From Prolixibacter sp. NT017 (lineage in GTDB: Bacteria > Bacteroidota > Bacteroidia > Bacteroidales > Prolixibacteraceae), in contig NZ_BLAV01000001.1 in assembly GCF_009617875.1 (NCBI RefSeq), positions 1,240,001-1,304,000 of the forward strand: a DNA stretch of 64,000 nt. The letters are read 5' to 3'. Below, piece after piece: positions 1 through 9,316 of this stretch (position 1 is the first letter of the stretch; each line of letters begins with the position of its first letter). The notes beneath the pieces were generated by a model. That model was not told the DNA's origin, ran no database searches, and saw only the letters and a program-made list of their open reading frames with translations. A program made the position numbers and the translations under genes.

Positions 1-669
1 AGTTGATTTTTCGAAGTATGTTTTCAACTCATTAAACAATTCATCAATGTCAATCAGCTCATGTTCAACCCGAATATCATCCCCCGAATTTATAATTGAT
101 ATGTTGATCAGGTCGTTCATGATCTGAAGGAACTTGCTGGCGCTTTTTTGTACAATTTCCAAATGATTTCTCCCTTCTCGTCGGTATTCTTCTTCATCCA
201 TCTCCGTAATGATTTCCAGAAAACCAAGTATCCAATTCATAGGAGTGCGGATTTCATGAGAAAGACTTTGTAAAAAAGACGTTTTTATATTTTCTGAAAT
301 CATCGAACGCTTATATAGTTCTGTAACTTTGTTCCTGAGAGCATTGATTAGTTCGTTTTTATAGATAATTCCTGCAAAATTTTCCCCATTGAGGACCGGA
401 AGAATGGAGCATTTGCATTTTTCGAACTTTTCCATGGCGTCAGTTATAGTTGCATCTGCTGCGATGGCCTCTTTGGGAGTTAAGCAGTCTATAACAATTT
501 TATGCGGGCGCCTAATTAGGTCTGTCGGGGTAAGGATTCCACAAAAATTCATTTTTTCATCCATGACGACCAGGAACCCATTCTCCAATAATTTACTCTC
601 GATAATATTGATCCCGTCGTAGGGATGTACGCTTGTAAAACGTCGGTTTATGAACTGATCAATTTTCAT
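1..669 (-). CDS. CBS-domain sensor histidine kinase (3' part outside window)
   Basis: The reading frame starts at the ATG complementary to 667-669 and runs off the left edge, giving 223 residues. Residues ~1-110 look like a pair of CBS domains (hydrophobic segment FLVVMDEKMNFCGILTPTDL, then a second unit with CSILPVLNGENFAGIIYKNEL). CBS pairs bind adenine nucleotides or other small ligands. A HisKA phospho-acceptor helix follows with the H-box SLSHEIRTPMN, putting the phosphorylated histidine at about H138. The ATPase domain must lie beyond the window. No transmembrane segment is seen, so this is a soluble kinase sensing through CBS and not through PAS. The start abuts the stop of the upstream small gene (670), so the two are probably translationally coupled. 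Confidence 0.85.
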   Translation of the reverse strand, partial: MKIDQFINRRFTSVHPYDGINIIESKLLENGFLVVMDEKMNFCGILTPTDLIRRPHKIVIDCLTPKEAIAADATITDAMEKFEKCKCSILPVLNGENFAGIIYKNELINALRNKVTELYKRSMISENIKTSFLQSLSHEIRTPMNWILGFLEIITEMDEEEYRREGRNHLEIVQKSASKFLQIMNDLINISIINSGDDIRVEHELIDIDELFNELKTYFEKST

Positions 670-1017
670 TTAGAACTCTCCCTCAATTGCATCGTAAAAT
701 ATTTTCAATTTGAAATTTACTTTTAAGATTTCATTATCGGATATAAACGGGAAGACTTTCGACTGAAGTACCCTGATGATTCTGTTCTCATCCATTTTTT
801 TTAGAATCTTCTTGTTGATAAATACGGCTTCTACGTTTTCATCATCAATCTCAAACATTTTAAACTCGTTTGGGATTAGAAACTCAAATGATTTGTTAAC
901 ACCAATTTTCCCCTGTGAGCATCTCTTCCCTAATACTAAAATATCTTCAAAAGGTGGCAGACCGATTTCTTCGAAACTCAATTGAACCGAGTATTTCATT
1001 TGCGATGTTTCTTGCAT
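670..1017 (-). CDS. Hypothetical 115-aa protein coupled to CBS kinase
   Basis: I do not recognise a family. The protein is soluble, rich in charged and hydrophobic residues, with no signal peptide or transmembrane segment; Met7 is an alternative start. Its stop codon (670-672) directly precedes the kinase ATG with no gap, a strong sign of a two-gene operon. It could be a regulator or partner of the kinase, but that rests only on position. Confidence 0.6.
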   Translation of the reverse strand: MQETSQMKYSVQLSFEEIGLPPFEDILVLGKRCSQGKIGVNKSFEFLIPNEFKMFEIDDENVEAVFINKKILKKMDENRIIRVLQSKVFPFISDNEILKVNFKLKIFYDAIEGEF

Positions 1018-1440
1018 AGTTAATTTACAGTTCTTAATAATTGCTTTTGCGGTGAGTTACTGTCCAGTGTTTACTCTTTCAGACATTCATATTATAACGT
1101 AGTTTCCCGTTATCTATTGTATTTATTTTTCATTATGTATTTGATGGTAGAGACTCAAAAGTATTAAGTGGCTGAATATGTTCCTATTTCTTTAGTAGTA
1201 ATCTCGAATTACACTGCGTTTTTGTTTTTCATTGAAATAGGAAAAGTAGTGGAGATTTAATCTTTTTTATTTGTTCTTGCAATTGTGGAACAGGTGGTCT
1301 TATCTGACTATTTGCATTGCTGAGTCTTAAATTGTGGAGTGGGTTTTGAGAATATGTCCTTTTGGTTACATTAGTAAAACGACAACTGGGTATGTAATGG
1401 TAGATCTATTTCGGAAGATAAAAACAGAAAATCATTGAAA
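1018..1440. other. Intergenic region, AT-rich
   Basis: A 423-bp gap between the patatin gene's 3' end and the start of the 115-aa gene. It should contain the promoter of the CBS-kinase operon on the minus strand. I see no RNA gene, strong hairpin or repeat in it. Confidence 0.5.
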
Positions 1441-2340
1441 CTAATGAGATTTAGCTTTAGAACTGTCTTCCCGGTACTTTTTCAGGCTTTTTTGTGCGGC
1501 GTGCCTGCCCATACTGACCAGCTCTTTAGCCCGGTAAAAATCAAACGTGCTGCAAGATTCGTGTGATATTTCCATCAAGATATCCGGCGGGTGATTTTTC
1601 AGGTTGGCTTGCCCGATGTGGTAGGTCATCATCGCGATGGTTTTGTTGATGAGATCGAAATATCCCAGCTTCTCTTCTTTGTTGTCTGATGACGAAAGAT
1701 GCAACTGTTGGTAAAATTCCTTTATTTTTTCCTGGTAAACCGACCGGTTGTTCTTCTCTTCTTTTTTCGAAACGGCAGGTTTGTCTACCGGAACATCGGC
1801 GTTTACATTGACGGCAATCAGGAGATCGTCTTTTTCCCGTTTAACGTGATTGAGCGGAATATTATTGATAATGCCCCCATCGACCAGCAAACCGTTTTTT
1901 GTTTTTACAGGCGTGAAAACAGTTGGAATGGCCATGGATGCTCGTATCGCTTCAAATACACTTCCTTTCCGGAAAACGACTTCTTTCTTATTCAGAATAT
2001 CAGCCGCAATAGCGGCATAGTGGATGGGCAGTTCCTCAATTTTGGCATCAGGAATGAATTCCTTCATCTTGTTCAGCACCTTGTCGCCTTTGATGAGTCC
2101 CTGCGAGCTCAGGGTAAAATCAACCAGGTTGAAGACCTTGAATTTGTCGAGCGTGTAGAGCCATTTTTTGTACTCCTCCATTTTGCCCAGGGCATAAACG
2201 CCACCTACCAGTGCCCCCATCGAAGTTCCGGCAATGGAGGTGATTTCAAGTCCTTGTTTTTCCAGTTCTTCAATTACGCCAATGTGAGCGATTCCACGGG
2301 CTCCGCCACCCGACAAGACCAGGGATACTTTTTGTTTCAT
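1441..2340 (-). CDS. Patatin-like phospholipase (RssA/YchK type)
   Basis: The 299-aa protein has the complete patatin signature: glycine-rich oxyanion loop SGGGARG (residues 10-16), nucleophile elbow GTSMG with Ser40, and the catalytic aspartate in DGG (Asp154). Patatin enzymes are serine acyl hydrolases using a Ser-Asp dyad to cleave phospholipids or other lipid esters. No signal peptide is present, so it is probably cytoplasmic or peripheral to the inner membrane, like the RssA group. The substrate cannot be told from sequence. It appears monocistronic. Confidence 0.9.
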   Translation of the reverse strand: MKQKVSLVLSGGGARGIAHIGVIEELEKQGLEITSIAGTSMGALVGGVYALGKMEEYKKWLYTLDKFKVFNLVDFTLSSQGLIKGDKVLNKMKEFIPDAKIEELPIHYAAIAADILNKKEVVFRKGSVFEAIRASMAIPTVFTPVKTKNGLLVDGGIINNIPLNHVKREKDDLLIAVNVNADVPVDKPAVSKKEEKNNRSVYQEKIKEFYQQLHLSSSDNKEEKLGYFDLINKTIAMMTYHIGQANLKNHPPDILMEISHESCSTFDFYRAKELVSMGRHAAQKSLKKYREDSSKAKSH

Positions 2341-2444
2341 ACGTTTCCTGAAAAGGAGAGTGATTTAATGCTTATGTTCAAATAAAGATAATCATTTTCA
2401 GTTTGCCTGAAAGCGCAAGCTACACCCCGCCCACTTCATTTTAT

Positions 2445-2831
2445 TCATTCCTGTAATTCTGAAAAAAATTTTTCCAATGAAAAACTATGATCGTTTAAAA
2501 ACTCGTTAATTTCATCAATGAATTCGGACTGTTTTCGTTGACGATTGATGGTTAAATGTATAACTATTGAGTCCCTGTCGGGTGGGTATCCTGTTGTAAT
2601 GGTCCAGCACAGTGCATTAGGACACTCCAAAAGAGCAAATCGAACTCCACCCTTTATTTGGCTTATACTCAATGTAAATTCTCCCCATATTCCACCAATT
2701 TTCAATTTATCACCTTCGGGATTGTTAATCGCAAATAGTTCATTGCTAATCTTCTCGAGGTTGCTTAATTGTATGTGCTTTTGAATGAGTTGTTCCGTTG
2801 TTTTTACTTTAATTATTCTGAAAAACTCCAT
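2445..2831 (-). CDS. Hypothetical 128-aa cytoplasmic protein
   Basis: Unrecognised. The predicted protein is soluble, without signal peptide. Residues 40-80 (IGGIWGEFTLSISQIKGGVRFALLECPNALCWTI, split here only for description) suggest a beta-sheet-rich core, and the C-terminus is acidic and helical. It is flanked by gaps of 100-180 bp, so it is probably transcribed alone. Coding potential is supported by an uninterrupted frame on the same strand as its neighbours, but no function can be given. Confidence 0.5.
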   Translation of the reverse strand: MEFFRIIKVKTTEQLIQKHIQLSNLEKISNELFAINNPEGDKLKIGGIWGEFTLSISQIKGGVRFALLECPNALCWTITTGYPPDRDSIVIHLTINRQRKQSEFIDEINEFLNDHSFSLEKFFSELQE

Positions 2832-3013
2832 ATTTCTTTTATTGAGAAAATTGATCTAATTGAGATCAATTAATGACTTTCCTCTTTTTTTTGAGTCACG
2901 TTTGGTGGCGGCAATATCTCAAATGTTTCTGAGAAAGCACAGCTTATTGATAAATATTCCAATAAATCGTAGGAACCATGGGAACTTCGTTTACTGATTT
3001 CTAAAAAAAATCG

Positions 3014-4363
3014 CTAATCTTCCTGATTATGTTTTTGCCAGCTTTCGAACTGTTGTTTTAGCGCTTGTACTTTTTTCGGAAATTGTGTTGTGAGGTTCGT
3101 CATTTCTCCCGGATCTGTTTCCAGATTGACCAGAAACAGGGAATCTTTCGGTGCAAATTTCTCTCCGGAAATCACGGGGTTGCCAAGCAACTTCCATTTG
3201 CCATTTCTCGCCGCCCAGTGTTTTCCATTCTGCCAGCAGAAAGCAGAGTGCAATGTCGGGTGCCTTTTATCGTTCAGGATGGGGACGAGGCTTTTCCCGT
3301 CAAGGTTATGGGTGCCGAGTTTGATTTTGCATAGCTCGGCTAATGTTGGCATCCAGTCACCATTTACAGCGACCTGGTTACGTACCTCGCCGGCATTCAA
3401 TCGGGCTGGCCAGCTAATCGCTGCCGGAACCCGGATTCCTCCTTCAAACAAACTAAATTTAGAACCGCGCAGAACGCCGGCACTTCCTCCGCCGAAATGC
3501 GCCCGTTCCTCGGTAGAATAACCATTATCCGACTGAAAAACGATGATGGTATTTTTGCGTAAGCCCAGTTCTTCCAACTTATTCAAAAGCAGGCCTACTT
3601 TTTCGTCCATGGTCGAAATAAAAGCTGCGTACAGATCCCGCGGGTATTTCGCTCCTTTCTCCCGGTAATATTTTAGCCATTTTGGCGAGCCTTGATAGGG
3701 GTAGTGTGGCGTATTCATGGCATAGTACATAAAGAACGGATGGTCTTTATTTTCATCCAGGAATTTCGAAGCTTCCTGAACCATCAAGTCGGGAAAATAC
3801 CGGCCCGGGTAAAACACTTCCTTTCCATTTCGATACAAATCGTGCCGGTTAGGACCGTCCCAGTAGAAGAAATGGGAATAATTGTCGATACAGCCCACAA
3901 AATGACCAAATGAATAATCGAATCCCTGGGCATTCGGTTGTTTGTCTTTGGCGTGTCCCAAATGCCATTTTCCGATGTGCGCCGTTTTGTATCCTGCATC
4001 TTTAAACATTTCGGCAATGGTATACTGGCTTCCCGGCATTCCGGCTTCGAGACTTCTTGCGCTAACATTACCGGGAACGCCAGCTCTCTGTGGTGTTTTC
4101 CCGGTAAGCAATCCTGCCCGAGATGGTGAACAGATTGGCGCTCCGTAAAACTGAGTGAATTTGACACCGCTTTCTACCAACTTGTCCATATTGGGTGTCA
4201 CTAAATCAGTGGCACCAAAACAATTAAGATCGATGGCACCCTGGTCATCCGAATAAATAATGATGACGTTGGGGCGAGTGGCTGGCGGATTTCCAGCATG
4301 AGCAGACAGACCGCTTCCTGCGAGCAGAAGTGACCCAGCTATGGTTTGCGCTAATAGATTCAT
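3014..4363 (-). CDS. Secreted sulfatase (arylsulfatase / GalNAc-6-sulfatase type)
   Basis: The 449-aa protein starts with a signal peptide (residues 1-~23, ending AHA) and is a type I sulfatase. The CSPSR motif at residues 78-82 is the formylglycine site: Cys78 is oxidised to the catalytic FGly by an anaerobic or aerobic maturase that is not encoded here. Metal ligands are visible as DDQG (Asp39-Asp40-Gln41) and the later QSDNGY motif. Such enzymes remove sulfate esters from sulfated polysaccharides in the periplasm or outside the cell, in keeping with a marine glycan-degrading lifestyle. No SusC/SusD pair is adjacent, so it is not in an obvious utilisation locus. Confidence 0.92.
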   Translation of the reverse strand: MNLLAQTIAGSLLLAGSGLSAHAGNPPATRPNVIIIYSDDQGAIDLNCFGATDLVTPNMDKLVESGVKFTQFYGAPICSPSRAGLLTGKTPQRAGVPGNVSARSLEAGMPGSQYTIAEMFKDAGYKTAHIGKWHLGHAKDKQPNAQGFDYSFGHFVGCIDNYSHFFYWDGPNRHDLYRNGKEVFYPGRYFPDLMVQEASKFLDENKDHPFFMYYAMNTPHYPYQGSPKWLKYYREKGAKYPRDLYAAFISTMDEKVGLLLNKLEELGLRKNTIIVFQSDNGYSTEERAHFGGGSAGVLRGSKFSLFEGGIRVPAAISWPARLNAGEVRNQVAVNGDWMPTLAELCKIKLGTHNLDGKSLVPILNDKRHPTLHSAFCWQNGKHWAARNGKWKLLGNPVISGEKFAPKDSLFLVNLETDPGEMTNLTTQFPKKVQALKQQFESWQKHNQED

Positions 4364-4486
4364 TCCAAGAAGGTTTAGTTAGAAGTGTAGCCTAAATTAA
4401 GGAATGATTCGAATTAACCCAAATACGTTTCCAGGATTATCTAATTCGAGCTGTTGGGCTTCATTTTTCTTTCTTTGTTTTTCAGT

Positions 4487-4876
4487 TCACTTCAAATCCG
4501 CAGTGAAATATCCTTTTTTCCCGTTGTACAAATTGCACCAAATGGAAAGTTTCACAGGTTTCACGTTCAATGGCATTCTTCGTCGGGGATTCAGAAAAAA
4601 CTCTACCTGGCCAATGGAACACGTTTCGTCCGATTTCAGATTGTAGCCGGTTATCTTGTAGTATTTATTTACCATTAGTTGCATGTGCAGATAGTCAAAC
4701 GAATCCTGATTGGCAATCACAATGTGGTGACCCTCCAGATGTGCGGAAGCGTGGAGTTGCACCATCGAGTCGTTCTCGTTGGAGTAAGAACGATAGATGA
4801 AGAAAATTAGTATTCCGATAATGGCGAAGGATACGAGGTGAGCGATTTTTGTTTTCATGGCAGATAAGTTGGCCAT
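4487..4876 (-). CDS. Small membrane-anchored protein, unknown
   Basis: The 129-aa protein has one N-terminal transmembrane segment (~residues 13-28, IAHLVSFAIIGILIFFIY) followed by a ~95-residue extracytoplasmic domain with two cysteines. Its ATG (4876) directly follows the stop codon (4877-4879) that the upstream TonB-plug gene would use if its frameshift were corrected, which supports this start and a shared operon. The second Met (residue 7) is an alternative start. No family was recognised. Confidence 0.6.
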   Translation of the reverse strand: MANLSAMKTKIAHLVSFAIIGILIFFIYRSYSNENDSMVQLHASAHLEGHHIVIANQDSFDYLHMQLMVNKYYKITGYNLKSDETCSIGQVEFFLNPRRRMPLNVKPVKLSIWCNLYNGKKGYFTADLK

Positions 4877-5264
4877 TTATTCTTTCAATACAATTTTAAA
4901 AATTCCGTAGGCGCCGCGGCTACCATAAAAGAGCTGTTGCAATGGCTCCTGACTGGAAGTCATAATTGCTGATTCCACCCAGCCTTAGCTTTTTTAGCTC
5001 TTTTTCGGGGACTGGTTTGCCGTCAATCATTGCGAGTGGCAATGTCAGGCATTTGTCTTTTAAGCCATGTGAGATATGGTGAATGTAGCTTAAGTTCAGC
5101 GCCAAATTATATGCTGTTTTCACTTTTTGAGGTTGGAAGTCGGCAGCAATAAACTCAGTGGATTTTATCGTTGTAATTGGAAATTGTTCCGCGATTCTTT
5201 TGACTTGTCCTGTGGCGATGACTGATAGAAACAAGAACGTTGAGAGAAATAATAACTTTTTCAT
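4877..5264 (-). pseudogene. Free-standing TonB-plug-like secreted protein with a frameshift
   Basis: Translation from the ATG at 5264 gives a signal peptide (ends ATGQ) and 114 residues ending at a TAG at 4920-4922. The last residues before the stop read ...GAIATALLW. In the next frame the sequence continues as FYGSRGAYGIFKIVLKE and stops at 4877. Joined by removing one T from the TTTT run near 4928, this reads ATALYGSRGAYGIFKIVLKE, the classic end of a TonB-dependent receptor plug (YGsrGa.G...i..K). The restored stop abuts the next gene's ATG (4876), so the longer frame was evidently the functional one. Short plug-only proteins are common in Bacteroidota; their role is unclear. Could be real inactivation, slippage at the homopolymer, or a sequencing error. 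Confidence 0.7.
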
Positions 5265-5287
5265 AGTGTTGGATTTGGTTCGTTGTT

Positions 5288-5527
5288 TTACTTTTTTGCG
5301 GCTTTTTTCCTGCGCATACTGGCCCTGGCCATAACAATGGATACCGCTACAATAACCGGAATATCGGTTTTTAGCGAAATGTAAGAGGTAAGGTCCTTTC
5401 CTGAATCGAAGTCTCCGGTTATCATCTGTTTCATCGGGTCCCATAAATCGAAGAGCAGTAAGCAAAGGGACATGATGAGGGCGGTGAGCAGGAACTGTTT
5501 TCCGAATTGCAGAATTTCTTTTTTCAT
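5288..5527 (-). CDS. Small two-helix membrane protein
   Basis: A 79-aa protein with two predicted transmembrane segments (about residues 11-29 and 55-68) and a very basic C-terminus (RRKKAAKK). It precedes the plug-like gene by 23 bp on the same strand and is likely the first gene of a three-gene operon (5527 to 4487). Chosen over the longer overlapping frame 4920-5465 because that frame's extra N-terminus is low-complexity basic sequence that merely shadows this gene. No family recognised. Confidence 0.6.
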   Translation of the reverse strand: MKKEILQFGKQFLLTALIMSLCLLLFDLWDPMKQMITGDFDSGKDLTSYISLKTDIPVIVAVSIVMARASMRRKKAAKK

Positions 5528-6046
5528 AAGTCTTGAATGAGATAGTTATAGTTTGTCGGTTGAAGATGTTTAACTATACGCTTAATCTGTTATGTTTCTG
5601 TGATGAACCAAGCAATTTGATGGATGCTTCAAAATTTAGCTGTTTAGGACTAAAGTAGAAAAAAATCTAAAAATACTCAAGCCAACCTATTTCAAGATGA
5701 CTCATTTTGCTCTTCAAGATTTCCATTCGCATACCGGATATGTACGTTCATCAAAAAATTCAGTGTGTTCGTCAAAAAGATCGGGTTAATTATCTTTTTT
5801 CAATTTCTATTCATTATACAGTTTTGAGAAGATGGATTTTGCGAGGTATATAGAAGATCAGTTTATGCGATATCTCTTTTAAGATTCATTGAAAGTAATA
5901 TGGTTGAATGGACATTAGAAATGTGACAAGGTATAGCGACTATTTTTATTTGGTTTAATACAACGTTTAAAAGTCGCCGAAAGCCGCCGGATAACTATCC
6001 GGCGGCTTGTTTTATAGATGTGGTGTGTCTTTTATCTTGCAGAATA
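5528..6046. other. Intergenic region upstream of small operon
   Basis: 519 bp, AT-rich. It holds the promoter region of the minus-strand small operon near 5530-5700 and, at 5981-6008, the perfect hairpin listed separately. No other gene or repeat is apparent. Confidence 0.5.
5981..6008 (-). terminator. Perfect 13-bp hairpin downstream of glutamate-synthase-like gene
   Basis: The 13-nt arm AAGCCGCCGGATA and its exact complement are separated by 2 nt. It lies ~40 bp beyond the stop of the 6047-7567 gene. On the minus strand it is followed by a short CTTTT, on the plus strand by GTTTTAT. Most likely it terminates the minus-strand pyruvate oxidase/GltB-like operon. Confidence 0.65.
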
Positions 6047-7567
6047 TCAATGGTGTTCTTTCAGGTAACTTCCCGCTTCAATTGTAGGGTAAAGCTCTTC
6101 GTACGTTTTTACTTTTCCCTGTATTTGCTTGTATATTAATCCCCGGTGTAGTTGTTCAAGGCTGCTACAGCCAGCAGCAGCAAATAGTTCCAGAAAATCA
6201 TTGAGGGTTTCAGACTGATAGTTTTTCACCCGTTTCCATTTGTCTTCCACGACCAATCCTTTCATTAATCCAGGCTTATTGGTCGTAATGCCGGTGGGAC
6301 ATTCATTGGTATCACATTTTAGTGCCTGAATGCATCCCAGCGCCAGCATCATACCGCGTGCCGAGTTGCATACATCCGCACCCAGGCTGAGTGCTTTGAA
6401 TATGTCGAAAGCCGTGAATATTTTGGTGGCCGTAAAAATCCTGATTTCATCTTTAAGGTTAAATCCCCGGAGTGTATCCACTACGAAAACCAGTGCCAAT
6501 TCCCAGGGCATACCCACGTAATTGGAGAAATCGATGGGGGCAGCCCCGGTACCACCTTCCGCGCCGTCAACGGTTATGAAGTCGGGCTTGATGCCTGTTT
6601 CAACCATCTCTTGGCATATCTCAACAAACTCGTCTTTGCTGCCAATGCTCAGCTTGAACCCGACCGGCTTGCCTTTTGAGAGTTCTCTCAACTGCTGAAC
6701 AAATTCCAGCAGACCGCGGGCATTACTGAAAGCGCTGTGTCCTGGAGGCGAAAGAACCGTGGTGTGAGGTTCCACTCCTCTGATTTGCGCAATCTCTTCA
6801 TTGTTTTTCTTCGCCGGCAATACACCACCATGGCCTGGTTTGGCTCCCTGAGAGAGCTTAATCTCAATCATTTTTACTTCGTCAAGAGCCGCTTGTTTTT
6901 CGAACTTTTCAGGAGAAAAGTGTCCGTCATCGGTCCGGCAGCCAAAGTAACCCGTACCTACTTCGTACACCAGGTCTCCGCCCTGCCGGTGATAGGGCGA
7001 AATAGCACCCTCGCCGGTATCGTGGAAAAAGTTTCCGGCAGCGGCCGCTTTGTTCAGTGCTATCACCGCATTTTTGCTGAGCGCTCCAAAGCTCATCGCC
7101 GAGATATTAAACAGGCTGGCTGAATATGGATGCTGACAAGCACTTCCGCCAACGGTAACCCGGGGTGGTTTATCCAGTTTTGGAGCCGGATAGATGCTGT
7201 GCTGTAGCCATTTGAAATTGTCCTCCTCTACGTCAAGTTCGGTACCAAACGGATGTGTTTCGTTTTGTTTTTTGGCACGCTCATAAATATAAGCCCGATG
7301 GTTCCGGTCGATAGGTTTACCATCGGTATCCGACTCGATGAAATATTGATGAATTTCGGGAGAAATCATTTCGAATAGATACCTGGCATGACCAATTACC
7401 GGGAAGTTCCGGAGAATGGAGTGTTTCTTTTGTGCCAAATCGTAAATGCCGACACCCACGAAAAAGACAACAATGCCGATGAGTGTGTATATCGGGTATT
7501 TTATCAGGCTTAGCCCAAGTAGTACAACGACGGTCGCTATCACTGTCAGCGTGATGGATTTTCTCAT
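6047..7567 (-). CDS. FMN-binding glutamate synthase-family protein (GltB-like, membrane-anchored)
   Basis: The 506-aa protein begins with two close transmembrane helices (~residues 5-24 and 27-44). Most of the rest is the FMN-binding (beta/alpha)8 domain of glutamate synthase large subunits, with motifs ISAMSFGALS, PGHSAFSN, VDGAEGGTGAAP and a C-terminal cysteine cluster (LGCIQALKCDTNECPTGI) matching the 3Fe-4S ligands. It lacks the amidotransferase and GXGXG domains of true GltB, so it is not a complete glutamate synthase. Such proteins act as flavin/Fe-S oxidoreductases of uncertain substrate. It follows the pyruvate oxidase gene by only 9 bp, suggesting that both feed or accept electrons at the membrane. 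Confidence 0.85.
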   Translation of the reverse strand: MRKSITLTVIATVVVLLGLSLIKYPIYTLIGIVVFFVGVGIYDLAQKKHSILRNFPVIGHARYLFEMISPEIHQYFIESDTDGKPIDRNHRAYIYERAKKQNETHPFGTELDVEEDNFKWLQHSIYPAPKLDKPPRVTVGGSACQHPYSASLFNISAMSFGALSKNAVIALNKAAAAGNFFHDTGEGAISPYHRQGGDLVYEVGTGYFGCRTDDGHFSPEKFEKQAALDEVKMIEIKLSQGAKPGHGGVLPAKKNNEEIAQIRGVEPHTTVLSPPGHSAFSNARGLLEFVQQLRELSKGKPVGFKLSIGSKDEFVEICQEMVETGIKPDFITVDGAEGGTGAAPIDFSNYVGMPWELALVFVVDTLRGFNLKDEIRIFTATKIFTAFDIFKALSLGADVCNSARGMMLALGCIQALKCDTNECPTGITTNKPGLMKGLVVEDKWKRVKNYQSETLNDFLELFAAAGCSSLEQLHRGLIYKQIQGKVKTYEELYPTIEAGSYLKEHH

Positions 7568-7576
7568 ATCTGTGTT

Positions 7577-9316
7577 TTAGTCAAAATAACCTTCTATTTC
7601 TTTCTTCAGATTTTCCCATTGTTTCCGGTTTCCGCCCAGCGACTGAATGATCTCTTTCACTTTCGAAAGGCCGAAACCGGTCGCTTCGGTTAAACCAATT
7701 CGGGGTGGAAGCGACAACTCGCCACTGTTGACGATTGCTTCGATGATGAAAGGCTTTTTAGAAGCTTTGGCCATTGCCACTGCTTTTTCAACGTCGCGGG
7801 CATGCTCTACTTTGATGCCGTCACCTCCGCAAAGTTGTGCATAGGCTACAAAGTCGAAGTTGTCGACGTGCAGCGCGTCGAGGTTGGGCGCCAGACCTAC
7901 TTCTTCCATTTCGATTTTAACGAAGCTCAGCTCATCGTTTTTAAACACAATGACCTTGATGGGCAGATTGTGCTTTACAGCCGTAGAAAATTCGTGGAGG
8001 GTCATGTTGAATGCTCCGTCACCAACCATCGCCCATACCTCCCTTTCGGGAAACTGAAATTGAGCGCCGAGGGCAGCGGGAAGACCGACGGCCATGGAGC
8101 CGTGGTTAAACGAACCGATCATTCTTCTTTCGGAATGAAAATTCATGAAGTTTGACGACCAGATAACTGAGGTACCGGTGTCGAGTGCAAAGATGGCGTC
8201 ATCGGCAGCCTGCTCACTGATGCTCCGGGCAAATATCTCCGGGTGAATGGGCTCGAGCTCCCGCTTGTCATCGGCTTTTTGCTCCATCGATTTCTTCCAT
8301 TCGCGAAATTCCTTCTTCAGGTCTTCCAGAAAACTGCGGTCTTCTTTTTCCGGGCATTTTTCCAGCAGAAGTGCTACCGTTTCCCGAACATCTCCGTGCA
8401 GCCCCAACGTTACAGGTATTCGGTTCCCAATGTTTTCCGGACGTATATCAATCTGAATAACATTGGTTTCCTTTGGCAGGAAATCAGTGTAGGGAAAATC
8501 GGTGCCGAGCATGATGAGTAAATCGGGTTCCATAACGGCTTTGTATCCCGAAGGATTGCCGATTAAACCGGTTAGCCCGACCACATTTTCCATCGAGTGG
8601 TCAAAAATGTCCGAAGCTCTCAGCGTGTGAGTGATCGGGGCGTTTATTCGGTTGGAAAATGCCTCTATGGTTTCTTTAGCTCCCCGGCAACCTGCTCCTG
8701 CAAGGATACCAGTTTTGTTCGCATCGGCAATTAATTTCGATGCTTCTTCTAATTGTGTGTCGGGAGGAAGGACGACTGAATTGGAGCGAAATGCATGTTG
8801 AATGTATTCTTCGCTTTCGGCTTCCATCATGGCTACATCCGCCGGCAGTTCAATCCGGCAAACGCATTTTTCATTCACCGCCGTTCGTATCGCTTTGAGG
8901 ATAATTTTGGGCGCTTGTTCAGGCGAGCGAATGATGGCCTGGTAACCGCACACATCGGCAAATACCTTTTCGAGATTTACTTCCTGGTGGAAATTGGTGC
9001 CCTGCACAGCAACCGGAACCTGACCGGTGATGGCCAATACCGGAGAGCGTTCTTTTTTGGCATTGTAGAGTCCATTAATTAAATGAAGGGCTCCCGGCCC
9101 TACCGTGCTGGCGCAAACACCCAGATTGTTGCCCAATTCACCTTGTGCAAAAGCGGCATAAGCACCATTCTCCTCGTGTTTTACCCTTATCCATTCGATG
9201 GTGTCTTGCTTTGCTATTGCAGAAATAAGCGGATTCAGTGCATCTCCGGCGACACCAAAAATGTGCTGAACTCCTTCCTGTTTTAAGATATGAAGAAGCT
9301 GCTCGGATACATTCAT
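7577..9316 (-). CDS. poxB: Thiamine-diphosphate pyruvate oxidase / quinone pyruvate dehydrogenase
   Basis: At 579 aa this has the three-domain TPP enzyme layout: N-terminal Pyr domain with the activating glutamate in KHEEN (residues 46-50), central FAD/nucleotide domain (GLTGLIGNPSG, MLGTDFPYTDF), and C-terminal PP domain with the TPP-Mg motif GDGAFNM...KND. The length and the FKNDELSFVKIEMEEVG segment match pyruvate oxidases/PoxB and not acetolactate synthase. PoxB decarboxylates pyruvate to acetate and passes electrons to quinone at the membrane. The PoxB C-terminal membrane-binding peptide is not obvious, so an oxygen- or phosphate-using variant is possible. First gene of a two-gene operon. 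Confidence 0.82.
   Translation of the reverse strand: MNVSEQLLHILKQEGVQHIFGVAGDALNPLISAIAKQDTIEWIRVKHEENGAYAAFAQGELGNNLGVCASTVGPGALHLINGLYNAKKERSPVLAITGQVPVAVQGTNFHQEVNLEKVFADVCGYQAIIRSPEQAPKIILKAIRTAVNEKCVCRIELPADVAMMEAESEEYIQHAFRSNSVVLPPDTQLEEASKLIADANKTGILAGAGCRGAKETIEAFSNRINAPITHTLRASDIFDHSMENVVGLTGLIGNPSGYKAVMEPDLLIMLGTDFPYTDFLPKETNVIQIDIRPENIGNRIPVTLGLHGDVRETVALLLEKCPEKEDRSFLEDLKKEFREWKKSMEQKADDKRELEPIHPEIFARSISEQAADDAIFALDTGTSVIWSSNFMNFHSERRMIGSFNHGSMAVGLPAALGAQFQFPEREVWAMVGDGAFNMTLHEFSTAVKHNLPIKVIVFKNDELSFVKIEMEEVGLAPNLDALHVDNFDFVAYAQLCGGDGIKVEHARDVEKAVAMAKASKKPFIIEAIVNSGELSLPPRIGLTEATGFGLSKVKEIIQSLGGNRKQWENLKKEIEGYFD

Noticed and set aside
4920..5465. 181-aa reading of the TonB-plug locus
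   Set aside because: Its first 67 residues overlap a credible 79-aa membrane gene in another frame; the ATG at 5264 begins a clear signal peptide.
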